Positions 16,455-25,463 of a stretch of 64,000 nt of DNA are shown piece by piece; within the stretch, counting starts at the first letter, position 1; each line of letters starts with the position of its first letter. The DNA comes from Polynucleobacter sp. JS-JIR-II-50. GTDB taxonomy: Bacteria > Pseudomonadota > Gammaproteobacteria > Burkholderiales > Burkholderiaceae. The notes under the pieces are model-generated. The model saw only the letters and a list, made by a program, of their open reading frames with translations. It was not told the origin of the DNA and made no database searches. The stretch is from the NCBI RefSeq assembly GCF_018687895.1, contig NZ_CP061307.1, positions 682,001 to 746,000 of the forward strand. Reading direction: 5' to 3'. A program made the position numbers and the translations under genes.

Positions 16455-17984
16455 TTGTTGATTCTCGGCAAACACAAAACTAGCGTAGCGACACCGCTCA
16501 AAAGAGTGACTCCATTTGCAATGGCAGCCTTTGTTGTTTGCACTTCTACCTTTTCTATTTCAGCGTTTTCTCAGTCATCTGCAGATAGCGCTCCAGCAAG
16601 CGTGACCGTTCAATCGGGTGATACTTCATTGGCGGCGCCACCATCTATTGGTGCGCAACTTGGTGCTAGCTCTAAGACGAGCGAAATGTTTGCTCCAGTC
16701 ACAAAAGCAAACACTCCAAAAATTTATACCAAGCCTATTTCATCCGGGCCAACCGAGATGGATTTGCGCCAGCTTTGGAATGAGCTCAAAGTGAACAATC
16801 CGCAATTATCTTCATTGCGTGAGTCTTACTTATCTGCCAAGGCAACTGTTCCACAAATTAATGCACCAGCTAATCCACAGGTCGGATTGGTGTGGTCAGG
16901 TATGCCGGTGAATTCTCCGCTTGCCTTGGGTGGGGCAAATGCACCATCACAGCAATATCCTGGAGGTATCAGTAGTAACAATGCTATTTCGATTGCGCAA
17001 CCTTTTCAGTTTCCAGGCAAGAAGAGTCTCGCAGCAGACATTGCGGATACCAATGCTGAAGCACTCTTGGCAAGCTCAGAGTCCACTTACTTACAGTTAG
17101 GTGCTCAGCTCTCAACCTTGTATTACAACGCCCTTGCTGCTCAAAAGCAGTTGCAAGTGCTAAAAGAATCCGTCATCCGCCTAGAGATGATCAAGAATGT
17201 GGCTAAGGCGCGTTACGCTAATAACGCTGCAGCTTATGTTGAGTTCTTAAATGCTCAAGTCGCACAAAGTGCAGCACAGGCAGATCAGTTCAATGTGGAG
17301 CGCCAGCTCAATGTTGCTTTGAATAACATTAACACCTTGGTCGGCCGGCACTCTCGTGAAAAGCTGGTTTTACGTGGAGATGTTCGTCGTGCGATAAATG
17401 GAGTTCCAACCTTAATTGAATTAGAGGACTACGCCGAAAGTAGTCACCCTTCATTGAAGAGCTCTGCATTGCAATTGGATGCTGCACGCAAAGGCGTGGA
17501 CCTTGCAAAGAAGGCTTATTTGCCAGACTTCCAAGTGATTGGTTCATCCTACACACCGCGCGGCCCATTTTCCGCAAACAATGGCGCACTGTTCTATCAG
17601 TTGGAGTTAGACCTCATCATTCCTTTGTATTTCTTTACCAAGGAAAAGTACGGTGTAGAACAGGCACAGCGCAATCAAGCGGCTGCTGAGGCAGGCAATA
17701 TTTCTAATCGTCAGCAAATCGTGCTCGCTGTGAATACTGCTTATGCTGCTTATGAGCAGGCTAAGAATCAAACCCAGTTTTTGAAAGATCGCCAAGTACC
17801 ACAAGCAGATGCTGCTTACAAGGTAGGATTAATTCAGTATTCCAATAACGGTCAAGGCTTTAATGATTTATTGACTGCGCAAACGCAATTGCGTAACTTA
17901 GAGATTGCATTGGCTCAGGCTGAAAGCAATCTATTGCAGGCTCAAGCGGTATTAATGGTTTCAGCGGGCAAAGAACCCTTTTAA
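16455..17984 (+). CDS. CzcC/TolC-family outer-membrane efflux channel
   Basis: 509 residues from a TTG start. A signal peptide (TPFAMAAFVVCTSTFSISAFS) is followed by a variable Ala/Ser-rich stretch and then the OEP repeats: long helices with NPQLSSLRESYLSAKATVPQ and NAPANPQVGLVW in the first half, and AAYEQAKNQTQFLKDRQVPQ and NDLLTAQTQLRNLEIALAQA in the second. The trimer forms the outer duct of a tripartite RND pump. AAGGAG for the next gene overlaps its stop. The TTG start lacks a strong ribosome site; an ATG at 16521 would shorten the signal peptide. Confidence 0.86.
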   Translation: MLILGKHKTSVATPLKRVTPFAMAAFVVCTSTFSISAFSQSSADSAPASVTVQSGDTSLAAPPSIGAQLGASSKTSEMFAPVTKANTPKIYTKPISSGPTEMDLRQLWNELKVNNPQLSSLRESYLSAKATVPQINAPANPQVGLVWSGMPVNSPLALGGANAPSQQYPGGISSNNAISIAQPFQFPGKKSLAADIADTNAEALLASSESTYLQLGAQLSTLYYNALAAQKQLQVLKESVIRLEMIKNVAKARYANNAAAYVEFLNAQVAQSAAQADQFNVERQLNVALNNINTLVGRHSREKLVLRGDVRRAINGVPTLIELEDYAESSHPSLKSSALQLDAARKGVDLAKKAYLPDFQVIGSSYTPRGPFSANNGALFYQLELDLIIPLYFFTKEKYGVEQAQRNQAAAEAGNISNRQQIVLAVNTAYAAYEQAKNQTQFLKDRQVPQADAAYKVGLIQYSNNGQGFNDLLTAQTQLRNLEIALAQAESNLLQAQAVLMVSAGKEPF

Positions 17985-17993
17985 GGAGTAGTT

Positions 17994-19265
17994 TTGAAAG
18001 ACAAAATTCTTTCGTTTCTAAAGCATTGGTATGAAAAGGCAAAGCCTATTTTGCATAAGGGCGCACATCATGGCGCAAGCCATGCAAAAGTAGCCGCTGC
18101 TGGCTTAGGAGGTTTGTACTGGAACCTATCACCACAGAATCGCCATCGTGTTCGCCTTGCTGCCTTTGCCTTTGCCATTCTCTCTGTGGGCATTGTGCTG
18201 GGTCGCGTTACCAATGTGAATCGTTCGGTAAAAGTGGAGACTTCTGATAAGGCGCTAAAAGTAGAGAGTAGTGGCATATTGGAATTAAAGCTTCCTGGCG
18301 TAACCCTGAATCCAGCTATCTATGTATTTCAGGCAGCAGAAAAAGTACAGGTACCTGTAAACCTCAAAGTGCCTGGGCGTTTAGCATTTAATGCGGAGAA
18401 ATCGAAAGTTCTGTCAGCACGCGCCCCTGGAAGAGTTGAGCGGATCTATGCTTTCGATGGCGCCCCGGTGGATATTGGATCGCCAATCGTAGAAATGTAT
18501 AGTCCTGAGTTCTTGTCAGCGCAGCAAGAGTATTTACTTTCCTCCAAGACAGCAAAAGTTCTCGAGACAAGTAAAACAATGAGTGATTTGTTGGGCGATG
18601 CCCGCATTACTCAACAAGCTGCTGCTAATCGCATGAGAAACTTAGGTGCGGGTGATGGCGATATTAGGAGTATTGAAGCTACCGGTAAAACTACGAGTAA
18701 CTTAATCATGCGCTCCCCTTTGAAGGGTGTAGTGGTAAAGCGTAACGTTGAACCTGGATCTGCCGTCAATTCAGGTGATGTAATTGCGACTTTGGCTGAT
18801 CCTAAACAGTTATGGTTTTTAGGAAATGTTTTCGAACAAGACTTTAAGATGATTAAACAGGGTCAAAAAATGGTCTTGCATCTTGAGGCATACCCGGATA
18901 AAGAATTTGTAGCTACCGCAAATTACATTGCACCCACAATTGATCCTCAAACTCGCGCTTTATTAATTCGTGCAGACGTAGAGAATACGGATGACCTCTT
19001 GCGCCCAGATATGTATGCTTACGGATCGTTAACTACTGGTACGGCTGATGCAGTTGTAGTGCCGCAATCGGCGATTGTTCGCGTACGTGAAAATCGTTAT
19101 GCCATTATCAAAGTTGGCTCGGAGACATACCGGCGTGTGCCAGTAAAAGGCTACGACTTAAATAGCAAGAGCTTTGCAATTACCGAAGGCATAGAGCAGG
19201 GCTGGCAAGTATTGGCTGAAGGCGCTGTGTTATTAAACGACCGCTTTGCGAAGCAGGAGGACTAA
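17994..19265 (+). CDS. CzcB-like periplasmic adaptor (membrane fusion protein)
   Basis: 423 residues from a TTG with AAGGAG five bases upstream. It has a long cytosolic N-terminus (about 55 residues, containing HKGAHHGASHAK), one membrane span (LAAFAFAILSVGIVLG), and HlyD/CzcB-type lipoyl halves (VLSARAPGRVERIYAFDGAP, then IMRSPLKGVVVKRNVEPG) around a coiled hairpin. The beta-barrel part includes LWFLGNVFEQDF. It links the inner-membrane pump to the outer-membrane channel. The His-containing, non-cleaved N-terminal tail is unusual, as many CzcB proteins carry a signal-like N-terminus. No His-rich CzcB-type metal domain is seen. Confidence 0.86.
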   Translation: MKDKILSFLKHWYEKAKPILHKGAHHGASHAKVAAAGLGGLYWNLSPQNRHRVRLAAFAFAILSVGIVLGRVTNVNRSVKVETSDKALKVESSGILELKLPGVTLNPAIYVFQAAEKVQVPVNLKVPGRLAFNAEKSKVLSARAPGRVERIYAFDGAPVDIGSPIVEMYSPEFLSAQQEYLLSSKTAKVLETSKTMSDLLGDARITQQAAANRMRNLGAGDGDIRSIEATGKTTSNLIMRSPLKGVVVKRNVEPGSAVNSGDVIATLADPKQLWFLGNVFEQDFKMIKQGQKMVLHLEAYPDKEFVATANYIAPTIDPQTRALLIRADVENTDDLLRPDMYAYGSLTTGTADAVVVPQSAIVRVRENRYAIIKVGSETYRRVPVKGYDLNSKSFAITEGIEQGWQVLAEGAVLLNDRFAKQED

Positions 19266-22200
19266 GTGAGCGTTTTCACCTCCTTTATTCGAGGGGTAAT
19301 CGAGAAGCGCGTTCTGGTGATTTTTGCTTCGATCGTGTTGCTTGGACTTGGTATGTTCAGTCTAAGCAAGTTGCCTATTCAGCCATATCCTGGCGTTGCG
19401 CCATTAACAATCCAAGCAATTTCCCAGTGGCCTGGTAGAAGTACTACTGAAGTTGAGCAGCAAGTCACCATTCCAGTAGAGAATGCTTTAGCTGGCATTC
19501 CTGGATTACAAGCGTTTCGTTCGGTATCGCTATTTGGCTTATCTGTTGTAACGCTTAAATTTAATGACACAGCCGATCCATTTAAGGCACGTCAAGTTTT
19601 CATTAGTAACTTATCAAACGTCAGCTTTCCGCCTGGCGTTACTTCCAGTATTAGCCCGGACTCAGATGCCACTGGCGAGATCATGCGCTATGAGGTGCGC
19701 TCAGACTATGCAAGCTCAACCTTGCTCAAGACCTTACAAAACTATGAGATCTATAAAGAGCTCAAACAAACGCCTGGTGTAGCGGACGTCTCTTCCTTTG
19801 GTGGCAAGGTTCGTCAGTATCAAGTGATTGTGAGTCCTGAGAGCCTTCAGGCAAAGGGCGTAACTGTTAGCCAGTTGATCGATGCTTTAACGAATGCTAA
19901 TAGCAATACTGGTGGCGGTTTACTTCCTAGTGGTGAGCAACAGTTTGTGGTGCGCGGTGTAGGCCTTCTCAAGAACATTGATGACATTAAGCAGGTGGTC
20001 ATCACTATCAACAATGGCGTACCTATTCGCATCGGCGATGTTGCGCGAGTAGAAATCGGTAACGCTCCACGCTTGGGCATGTTCCAATTTAATGACAACC
20101 CTGATTCTGTTGAAGGTATTGTTTACCTGCGTCGCGGTGAGAATGCAACTGAGGTTTTGGCTCGCGTCCGTAGCACAGTTGAAAATATTAATAAGCATGT
20201 CCTGCCCCCTGGCATCGAGGTAAAGCCTTTTTATGATCGCCAGGTACTCTTAGACATCACTATTGGCACCGTTAAGCACACCTTGTTCTTTGGTATCTCG
20301 CTGGTGTTAGCAGTTCTGTTCTTCTTCTTGGGTAATATTCGTGCAGCTGCTGTGGTGGCTGCGGTTATCCCATTGGCTTTGTGCGTCTCATTCATTCAAA
20401 TGCATTTGTGGAGCGTGCCAGCCAATTTGATTTCCTTGGGTGCGATTGACTTTGGTGTGATTGTTGATTCGGCGGTGATTTTGACTGAGAACGTCATGCG
20501 TCACTTAGAAGAGGGCGGTAAGCGCTTGAATCAAAGCATCATCATGGCCACTAGTGAAGTTCAACGTGCCATGATTTATTCGACTGGCATCATCATCGTG
20601 GCCTATTCCCCATTATTTTTTATGGGCGGTGTTGAGGGCATTATCTTTAAACCGATGGCCTTTACGATGGGCTTTGCTCTGATTGCTGCAATGGTTTTGA
20701 GTTTGACCTTCTTGCCCGCAATGATTTCATTGGTATTTGGTGAAAACTTGCACCACAAACCACCTTCATTTATTACTAAGATTTTGGATGGCTACAAGCC
20801 ATTGCTAAGAAAGTGGATGGATCGTCCATTAACAGTTTTCTCAGCAGCAGTATTTGTCCTTGGTTTAACTCTCTTGAGCATGACCCGTTTGGGAACCGCA
20901 TTCTTACCAACACTGGAGGAAAATAATATTTGGCTACGTGTCACCTTGCCGAATACTGTGGATCTAGATTACTCGGTCAAGGTTGCAGATCAGTTGCGCG
21001 AAACTTTTATGGCGCAACCGGAGATTGATAAGGTTGCAGCGCAAATCGGTCGCCCGGATGATGGTACTGATTCCACTGGCGTTTTCAACCAAGAATATGG
21101 TTTGTATCTAAAGAGTCCTGACAAGATGCCAAGTGGCACTTCAAAGAAGGATCTTATTACGCATTTAGAAACCGAACTGAATAAGATTCCCGGCATTACT
21201 TATAGCTTCTCACAATATATTCAAGATAACGTCAACGAGGCTTTATCTGGTGTTAAGGGTGAGAACTCCGTCAAAATTTACGGAACCGATCTGGATGTGC
21301 TTGATCAAAAGGCCCACGAGGTGATAGATCAGCTCAAACAGGTTCGTGGTGTAGCTGATGAGGGCATCCTAAAAGAGCTTGGTCAGCCAACGTTAAATAT
21401 TCAAATTGATCGTGATAAGGCTGCGCGTTACGGCATTAATGTGAATGATATTCAGACGGTGGTGGCAAATGCCATTGGTGGTGCTGCTGTCACAAACTTG
21501 CTCGAAGATGAAAAGACCTTCGGCATTGCTATTCGCCTTAATGAAGGCAGTCGTAATGATGTATCCGATATTGGGCATTTATTAGTCGACTCTCCAGATG
21601 GAGTGAAAATTCCGCTGTCAATGGTGGCGACTGTGCGCTTAACGGATGGTCCATTCTTTATTTACCGTGAAGCAGGCAAGCGCTACATTGCGATTAAATT
21701 TAGCGTTCGTAACCGCGACCTAGGTAGCGCCGTTGAAGATGCGCAGTTCCTGGTGGAGCAGAATATTACTTTGCCGCCGAACTATTCCATTAGCTGGGAT
21801 GGTCAGTTTAATCAGATGAAACAAGCTCAGAAAAAACTGATGTTGATTGTTCCTTTGGCGTTAATGGGCATCTTCTTGTTGTTAGTAAGTGCGTTTGGCA
21901 ACTTCCGCGATGCTTTCATTGTGATGATTAATGTGCCGTTTGCTGCCATTGGTGGTGTGATTGCATTGCACTTGGCGGGTGAGACCTTAAGCATCTCTGC
22001 ATTCTTTGGATTCTTATCGCTCTTTGGTATTGCGATCCAGGATGGCGTGATCCTCATTTCCTTTATTAATAAAACAGCCGCCACCGAGCATGGTCAGATG
22101 AAAGACATCATGGTCGAGGGTGCCTCACTCCGTGTTCGCCCGGTATTGATGACGGCGGCTCTTTCTGGTTTGGGTCTGTTACCAGCGGCCTTATCTCATT

Positions 22201-22346
22201 CGATTGGCTCTGAGGCGCAACGTCCTTTAGCTCTGGTCATTGTGGGTGGCATGGTGACAACTACCGTATTGACGCTCTTAGTATTGCCTGTAATTTATGG
22301 TTGGTTCAGAGGTCGCGCATTAACAATGCCAGCAAGTAATATCTAA
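19266..22346 (+). CDS. CzcA/CusA-type heavy-metal RND efflux pump
   Basis: 1026 residues with 12 predicted spans and two large periplasmic loops. It starts at GTG with AGGAGG upstream, directly after the adaptor stop. TM4 carries Asp395, Asp401 and Glu408 (AIDFGVIVDSAVILTEN), each seven positions before CzcA Asp402, Asp408 and Glu415, the proton-relay residues of the HME subfamily. The N-terminal QPYPGVAPLTIQAISQWPGRS and the central HTLFFGISLVLAVLFFFLGN are standard. Ser402 replaces the usual Gly of VDGAV. The substrate (divalent Co/Zn/Cd/Ni or monovalent Cu/Ag) is not readable with certainty. Confidence 0.9.
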   Translation: MSVFTSFIRGVIEKRVLVIFASIVLLGLGMFSLSKLPIQPYPGVAPLTIQAISQWPGRSTTEVEQQVTIPVENALAGIPGLQAFRSVSLFGLSVVTLKFNDTADPFKARQVFISNLSNVSFPPGVTSSISPDSDATGEIMRYEVRSDYASSTLLKTLQNYEIYKELKQTPGVADVSSFGGKVRQYQVIVSPESLQAKGVTVSQLIDALTNANSNTGGGLLPSGEQQFVVRGVGLLKNIDDIKQVVITINNGVPIRIGDVARVEIGNAPRLGMFQFNDNPDSVEGIVYLRRGENATEVLARVRSTVENINKHVLPPGIEVKPFYDRQVLLDITIGTVKHTLFFGISLVLAVLFFFLGNIRAAAVVAAVIPLALCVSFIQMHLWSVPANLISLGAIDFGVIVDSAVILTENVMRHLEEGGKRLNQSIIMATSEVQRAMIYSTGIIIVAYSPLFFMGGVEGIIFKPMAFTMGFALIAAMVLSLTFLPAMISLVFGENLHHKPPSFITKILDGYKPLLRKWMDRPLTVFSAAVFVLGLTLLSMTRLGTAFLPTLEENNIWLRVTLPNTVDLDYSVKVADQLRETFMAQPEIDKVAAQIGRPDDGTDSTGVFNQEYGLYLKSPDKMPSGTSKKDLITHLETELNKIPGITYSFSQYIQDNVNEALSGVKGENSVKIYGTDLDVLDQKAHEVIDQLKQVRGVADEGILKELGQPTLNIQIDRDKAARYGINVNDIQTVVANAIGGAAVTNLLEDEKTFGIAIRLNEGSRNDVSDIGHLLVDSPDGVKIPLSMVATVRLTDGPFFIYREAGKRYIAIKFSVRNRDLGSAVEDAQFLVEQNITLPPNYSISWDGQFNQMKQAQKKLMLIVPLALMGIFLLLVSAFGNFRDAFIVMINVPFAAIGGVIALHLAGETLSISAFFGFLSLFGIAIQDGVILISFINKTAATEHGQMKDIMVEGASLRVRPVLMTAALSGLGLLPAALSHSIGSEAQRPLALVIVGGMVTTTVLTLLVLPVIYGWFRGRALTMPASNI

Positions 22347-22376
22347 ATATTGAATAACGGAAAGCACTCAACAGCC

Positions 22377-23165
22377 ATGAGCAATCGTCAACCTCACATC
22401 TTGGTCTCCAATGATGATGGCTATTTAGCTCCTGGCCTATTGGCTTTAGTGAATGCGGTGCGCCCCTTGGGTCGTATTACCGTGATTGCTCCTGAGCAGA
22501 ACCATAGCGGCGCCTCGAATTCACTCACATTATCTAGACCATTGTCGATTCATCGTGTTGCAGGTGGCGAGCGTGATGGATTTTTCTTTGTCAATGGCAC
22601 GCCAACTGATTGCGTGCACGTTGCCATGACAGGATTTTTGGATGAGAAACCTGACCTAGTGATCTCTGGCATCAATCAAGGTGAGAACATGGGTGAAGAT
22701 ACGCTTTACTCTGGCACTGTTGCTGCCGCAGTTGAGGGTGTGATGTTTGGTGTGCCAGGCATTGCATTCTCGCAAATTGATCGCGGCTGGAATCGCATTG
22801 AAGATGCCGCTAAAGCAGCGCATGATGTAGTAGCCCAAATGTTGGTTTCTGCCTTGGCTCGTACTGAGGGTACGGCAACGCTACTGAACGTCAACATCCC
22901 TAATCGTCCTTATGCCGATTTGTATCGCTGGCGTGTAACGCGCCTCGGTAATCGCCATCACTCTCAACCAGTGGTGGTGCAGGATAGTCCACGTGGTGAG
23001 AAGATCTACTGGATCGGTGCTGCAGGTGATGTTAAAGAGGGTTCAGAGGGCACGGACTTTCATGCGATTGCTGAGGGATGTATTTCGATTACGCCAATGC
23101 AATTGGATTTAACGCACCATGCTCGCTTGGCGGCGATGCGCGCGAATGGTTGGGATCGCGGTTGA
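22377..23165 (+). CDS. surE: 5'/3'-nucleotidase SurE
   Basis: About 262 residues. The metal site begins [13 protein letters not shown], with [29 protein letters not shown] and [20 protein letters not shown], all SurE hallmarks. It dephosphorylates nucleoside monophosphates in stationary phase. ATG 22377 was chosen because the conserved N-terminus starts there; an in-frame TTG at 22350 has no better ribosome site. Its TGA overlaps the TTG start of pcm, preserving the usual surE-pcm-nlpD order. Confidence 0.95.
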   Translation: MSNRQPHILVSNDDGYLAPGLLALVNAVRPLGRITVIAPEQNHSGASNSLTLSRPLSIHRVAGGERDGFFFVNGTPTDCVHVAMTGFLDEKPDLVISGINQGENMGEDTLYSGTVAAAVEGVMFGVPGIAFSQIDRGWNRIEDAAKAAHDVVAQMLVSALARTEGTATLLNVNIPNRPYADLYRWRVTRLGNRHHSQPVVVQDSPRGEKIYWIGAAGDVKEGSEGTDFHAIAEGCISITPMQLDLTHHARLAAMRANGWDRG

Positions 23166-23818
23166 AAGCTCCGACCGAACGCTTTGCTGCTTATCGGCAG
23201 GCCCTAGCAGCAAAAGTACATGCTGGCGGAGTAAAGCACGGTAAAACATTGGAGGCAATTGCTACTGTTCCTCGCCATGCTTTTATGGATCCTGGGTTGC
23301 ACGCGCAAGCCTACGAAGATACTGCGTTACCAATTGGACATGAGCAGACTATCTCTAAGCCATCAGTAGTGGCACGCATGATTGAGTTGCTTCACAAGCC
23401 TAAACATAAACTTGGCAAAGTATTGGAGATTGGTACCGGTTGCGGTTACCAAGCGGCGGTACTGAGTTTATTAGCAGACGAGGTTTACTCAATTGAGCGT
23501 ATTCGTCCGCTGCATGACATGGCAAGAGCTAAGTTGCGCCCATTTCGCATTAACAACCTTCGTTTGATATACGGTGACGGTATTTTGGGTTTGCCACAGG
23601 CTGCTCCATTTGATGGGATTATTTTGGCTGCAGCTGGATTGGGTATTCCGGATGCCTTGCTAGATCAGCTGTCGATAGGTGGGCGCCTAGTAGCCCCAGT
23701 CGCCAAAAATGACAAAGAGCAGCAACTGGTGATGGTTGAAAGAATGAGTTCCCAGCGCTATCAAAGAACTGTACTGGACGGGGTCTTTTTTGTACCCTTA
23801 CAATCAGGGGTAGTATGA
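23162..23818 (+). CDS. pcm: Protein-L-isoaspartate O-methyltransferase
   Basis: About 218 residues from TTG 23162, which overlaps the surE stop (TTGA). PCMT signatures are [35 protein letters not shown], then the SAM motif [38 protein letters not shown] and a C-terminal RLVAPVAK. It repairs isoaspartyl residues in aged proteins. A longer in-frame ATG at 23078 would overlap surE by 88 bases and is less likely. The C-terminus ends FVPLQSGVV, as in the family. Confidence 0.94.
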   Translation: MKAPTERFAAYRQALAAKVHAGGVKHGKTLEAIATVPRHAFMDPGLHAQAYEDTALPIGHEQTISKPSVVARMIELLHKPKHKLGKVLEIGTGCGYQAAVLSLLADEVYSIERIRPLHDMARAKLRPFRINNLRLIYGDGILGLPQAAPFDGIILAAAGLGIPDALLDQLSIGGRLVAPVAKNDKEQQLVMVERMSSQRYQRTVLDGVFFVPLQSGVV

Positions 23819-23856
23819 GATTTATGATGAATTCACCAATTCAGAACCCAATTTGA
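23815..23856 (+). CDS. 13-codon ORF bridging pcm and nlpD (candidate coupling ORF)
   Basis: ATG at 23815 overlaps the pcm stop (ATGA) and is preceded by AGGGG four bases upstream. The frame encodes [13 protein letters not shown] and its TGA overlaps the nlpD ATG as TGATG (23854-23858). nlpD itself has no Shine-Dalgarno. The layout therefore would carry ribosomes from pcm through the mini-ORF to nlpD. The peptide itself is probably unimportant. Function is inferred from overlaps only. Confidence 0.4.
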   Translation: MRFMMNSPIQNPI

Positions 23857-24617
23857 TGCCATCCACTTTATTGAAGCTTTTCCTCGCCGCGCTCATGTCC
23901 TCATCTTTGATGTTGGTGGTTGGATGTTCTACACCTCGCACTAAGCCTGCTAGCGTGACTGATCGTAGTGGCGGCTCAAGTGAGCCTGCGCCCCCTGGTT
24001 ACTATCGCGTTAAAAAAGGTGACACCTTGGCGCGCATTGCATTGGACCATGGTCAGGCACCACGTGATGTAGTGCAGTGGAACAAGGCAGCTAATCCTAG
24101 CTTTAATCCGAATGTGATTGAAGTGGGTGACTTGATTATGGTTAAAGCACCAGCAGGAACCAAGACTGCAAAAGTGGCTGAGAAAAAACCATCGTCCGAA
24201 AAATCAGATTCAGTAGTCTCCACTCCAGAGCCAGCAAAAAACGAGGTAGTTGCTGAGCCAGGCATTCGTTTATCTTGGCCTGCAAAAGGCAAGGTTACCG
24301 GTGAGTTCAGTGAGACCAATAAAGGGATTGATATTGCCGGCAAGGTCGGCGAGCCAGTTCTCGCCGCCTCTGATGGCAAGGTAGTCTATGCAGGTAATAG
24401 TTTACGTGGCTATGGCAACCTTGTGATTGTTAAGCACGACAACACTTATCTCACTGCTTATGCCCACAACAGTAAGCTCTTGGTAAAAGAGGGTGATACC
24501 GTTCGTAAGGGTCAGAAGATTGCCGAGATGGGCGATACAGACACTACTGCAGCTAAGCTCCACTTCGAGTTACGCGTTAACGGCAAACCAGTTAATCCAA
24601 CGCCGTACTTGCAGTAA
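23856..24617 (+). CDS. nlpD: NlpD-like lipoprotein, LysM and M23 (LytM) domains
   Basis: 253 residues. The lipoprotein signal ends in a lipobox (MLVVGC). A LysM domain (YRVKKGDTLARIALDHG) binds peptidoglycan, and the C-terminal M23 fold starts near GKVTGEFSETNKGIDIAGK. The zinc ligands of active M23 enzymes are partly missing: the first site reads NKGIDIAG where active enzymes have HxGxD, while LHFELRVNG keeps HxH-like only in part. So it is probably a degenerate EnvC/NlpD-type amidase activator. It works in daughter-cell separation by stimulating AmiC. The gene follows pcm via a 13-codon coupling ORF. Confidence 0.9.
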   Translation: MPSTLLKLFLAALMSSSLMLVVGCSTPRTKPASVTDRSGGSSEPAPPGYYRVKKGDTLARIALDHGQAPRDVVQWNKAANPSFNPNVIEVGDLIMVKAPAGTKTAKVAEKKPSSEKSDSVVSTPEPAKNEVVAEPGIRLSWPAKGKVTGEFSETNKGIDIAGKVGEPVLAASDGKVVYAGNSLRGYGNLVIVKHDNTYLTAYAHNSKLLVKEGDTVRKGQKIAEMGDTDTTAAKLHFELRVNGKPVNPTPYLQ

Positions 24618-24641
24618 TGTTGTCGGTCTAGGGTAGGCGCC

Positions 24642-25463
24642 ATGGCGACCGTTCTTGTATTCGATATTGAAACCATCCCTGATGTAGCTGGATTGCGTCG
24701 CCTAGAAAATTTGCCGGACTCCATGAGTGATGCCGAGGTTGCTAGCAAAGTGATGGCTGAGCGCGCAGAAAAGACCGGTAGTGAATTTCTACCACTATTT
24801 CTACAAAAGATTGTTGCCATTTCTTGTGTGATTCGCAGAACTACTAAAGAGGGCTTGCCACAAATTAAAGTGGGCACTCTTGGCGCTCCGCAGGATGATG
24901 AGAAGGTCTTAATACAAGCCTTCTTTGATCTCATCGAAAAATATACCCCTCAATTGGTTTCTTGGAATGGCAGCGGCTTTGATTTACCTGTGTTGCACTA
25001 TCGCGCTTTAGCGAATCATGTACAAGCCCCTCGTTATTGGGAGATGGGCGAGAGCCAGGATTCTGATAGCCGAGAATTTAAGTGGAATAACTACATCAGT
25101 CGTTATCACATGCGTCATCTCGACATGATGGATCTATTGGCTAAATTTAATGGTCGTGCAAATGCCCCTTTAGATGGATTGGCAAAGCTTTGCGGGTTCC
25201 CGGGCAAGATGGGTATGGATGGTAGTCAGGTATGGCCTGCGTATCAAGATGGCAAGATTAATGATATCCGCCGTTACTGTGAGACTGATGTGGTCAATAC
25301 CTATCTCATGTACTGTCGTTTTCAATTGCTGCGTGGCGGTTTTTCTCATGCTGAATATCAAGAAGAAATTGAGTTTGTTAAGGCTTATTTAGAAAAAGAA
25401 TCTAAAGAGCCTAATGGCAGTCAGTGGCAAGAATATCTCCAAGGTTTTTCTGCGGATGCGTAG
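24642..25463 (+). CDS. Predicted 3'-5' exonuclease related to DNA polymerase B exonuclease domain
   Basis: 273 residues. DEDD motifs are VLVFDIETIPD (Asp, Glu), LVSWNGSGFDLPVL (Asp) and RRYCETDVVNTYLMY (Asp, Tyr-type end). This fits the DNA_pol_B_exo2 family of free-standing exonucleases found in many proteobacteria. Biological role is not established; nucleic-acid end trimming is expected. The gene lies 24 bases after nlpD and its end overlaps rlmD by 8 bases, so the surE-to-rlmD block is likely one operon. Confidence 0.88.
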   Translation: MATVLVFDIETIPDVAGLRRLENLPDSMSDAEVASKVMAERAEKTGSEFLPLFLQKIVAISCVIRRTTKEGLPQIKVGTLGAPQDDEKVLIQAFFDLIEKYTPQLVSWNGSGFDLPVLHYRALANHVQAPRYWEMGESQDSDSREFKWNNYISRYHMRHLDMMDLLAKFNGRANAPLDGLAKLCGFPGKMGMDGSQVWPAYQDGKINDIRRYCETDVVNTYLMYCRFQLLRGGFSHAEYQEEIEFVKAYLEKESKEPNGSQWQEYLQGFSADA

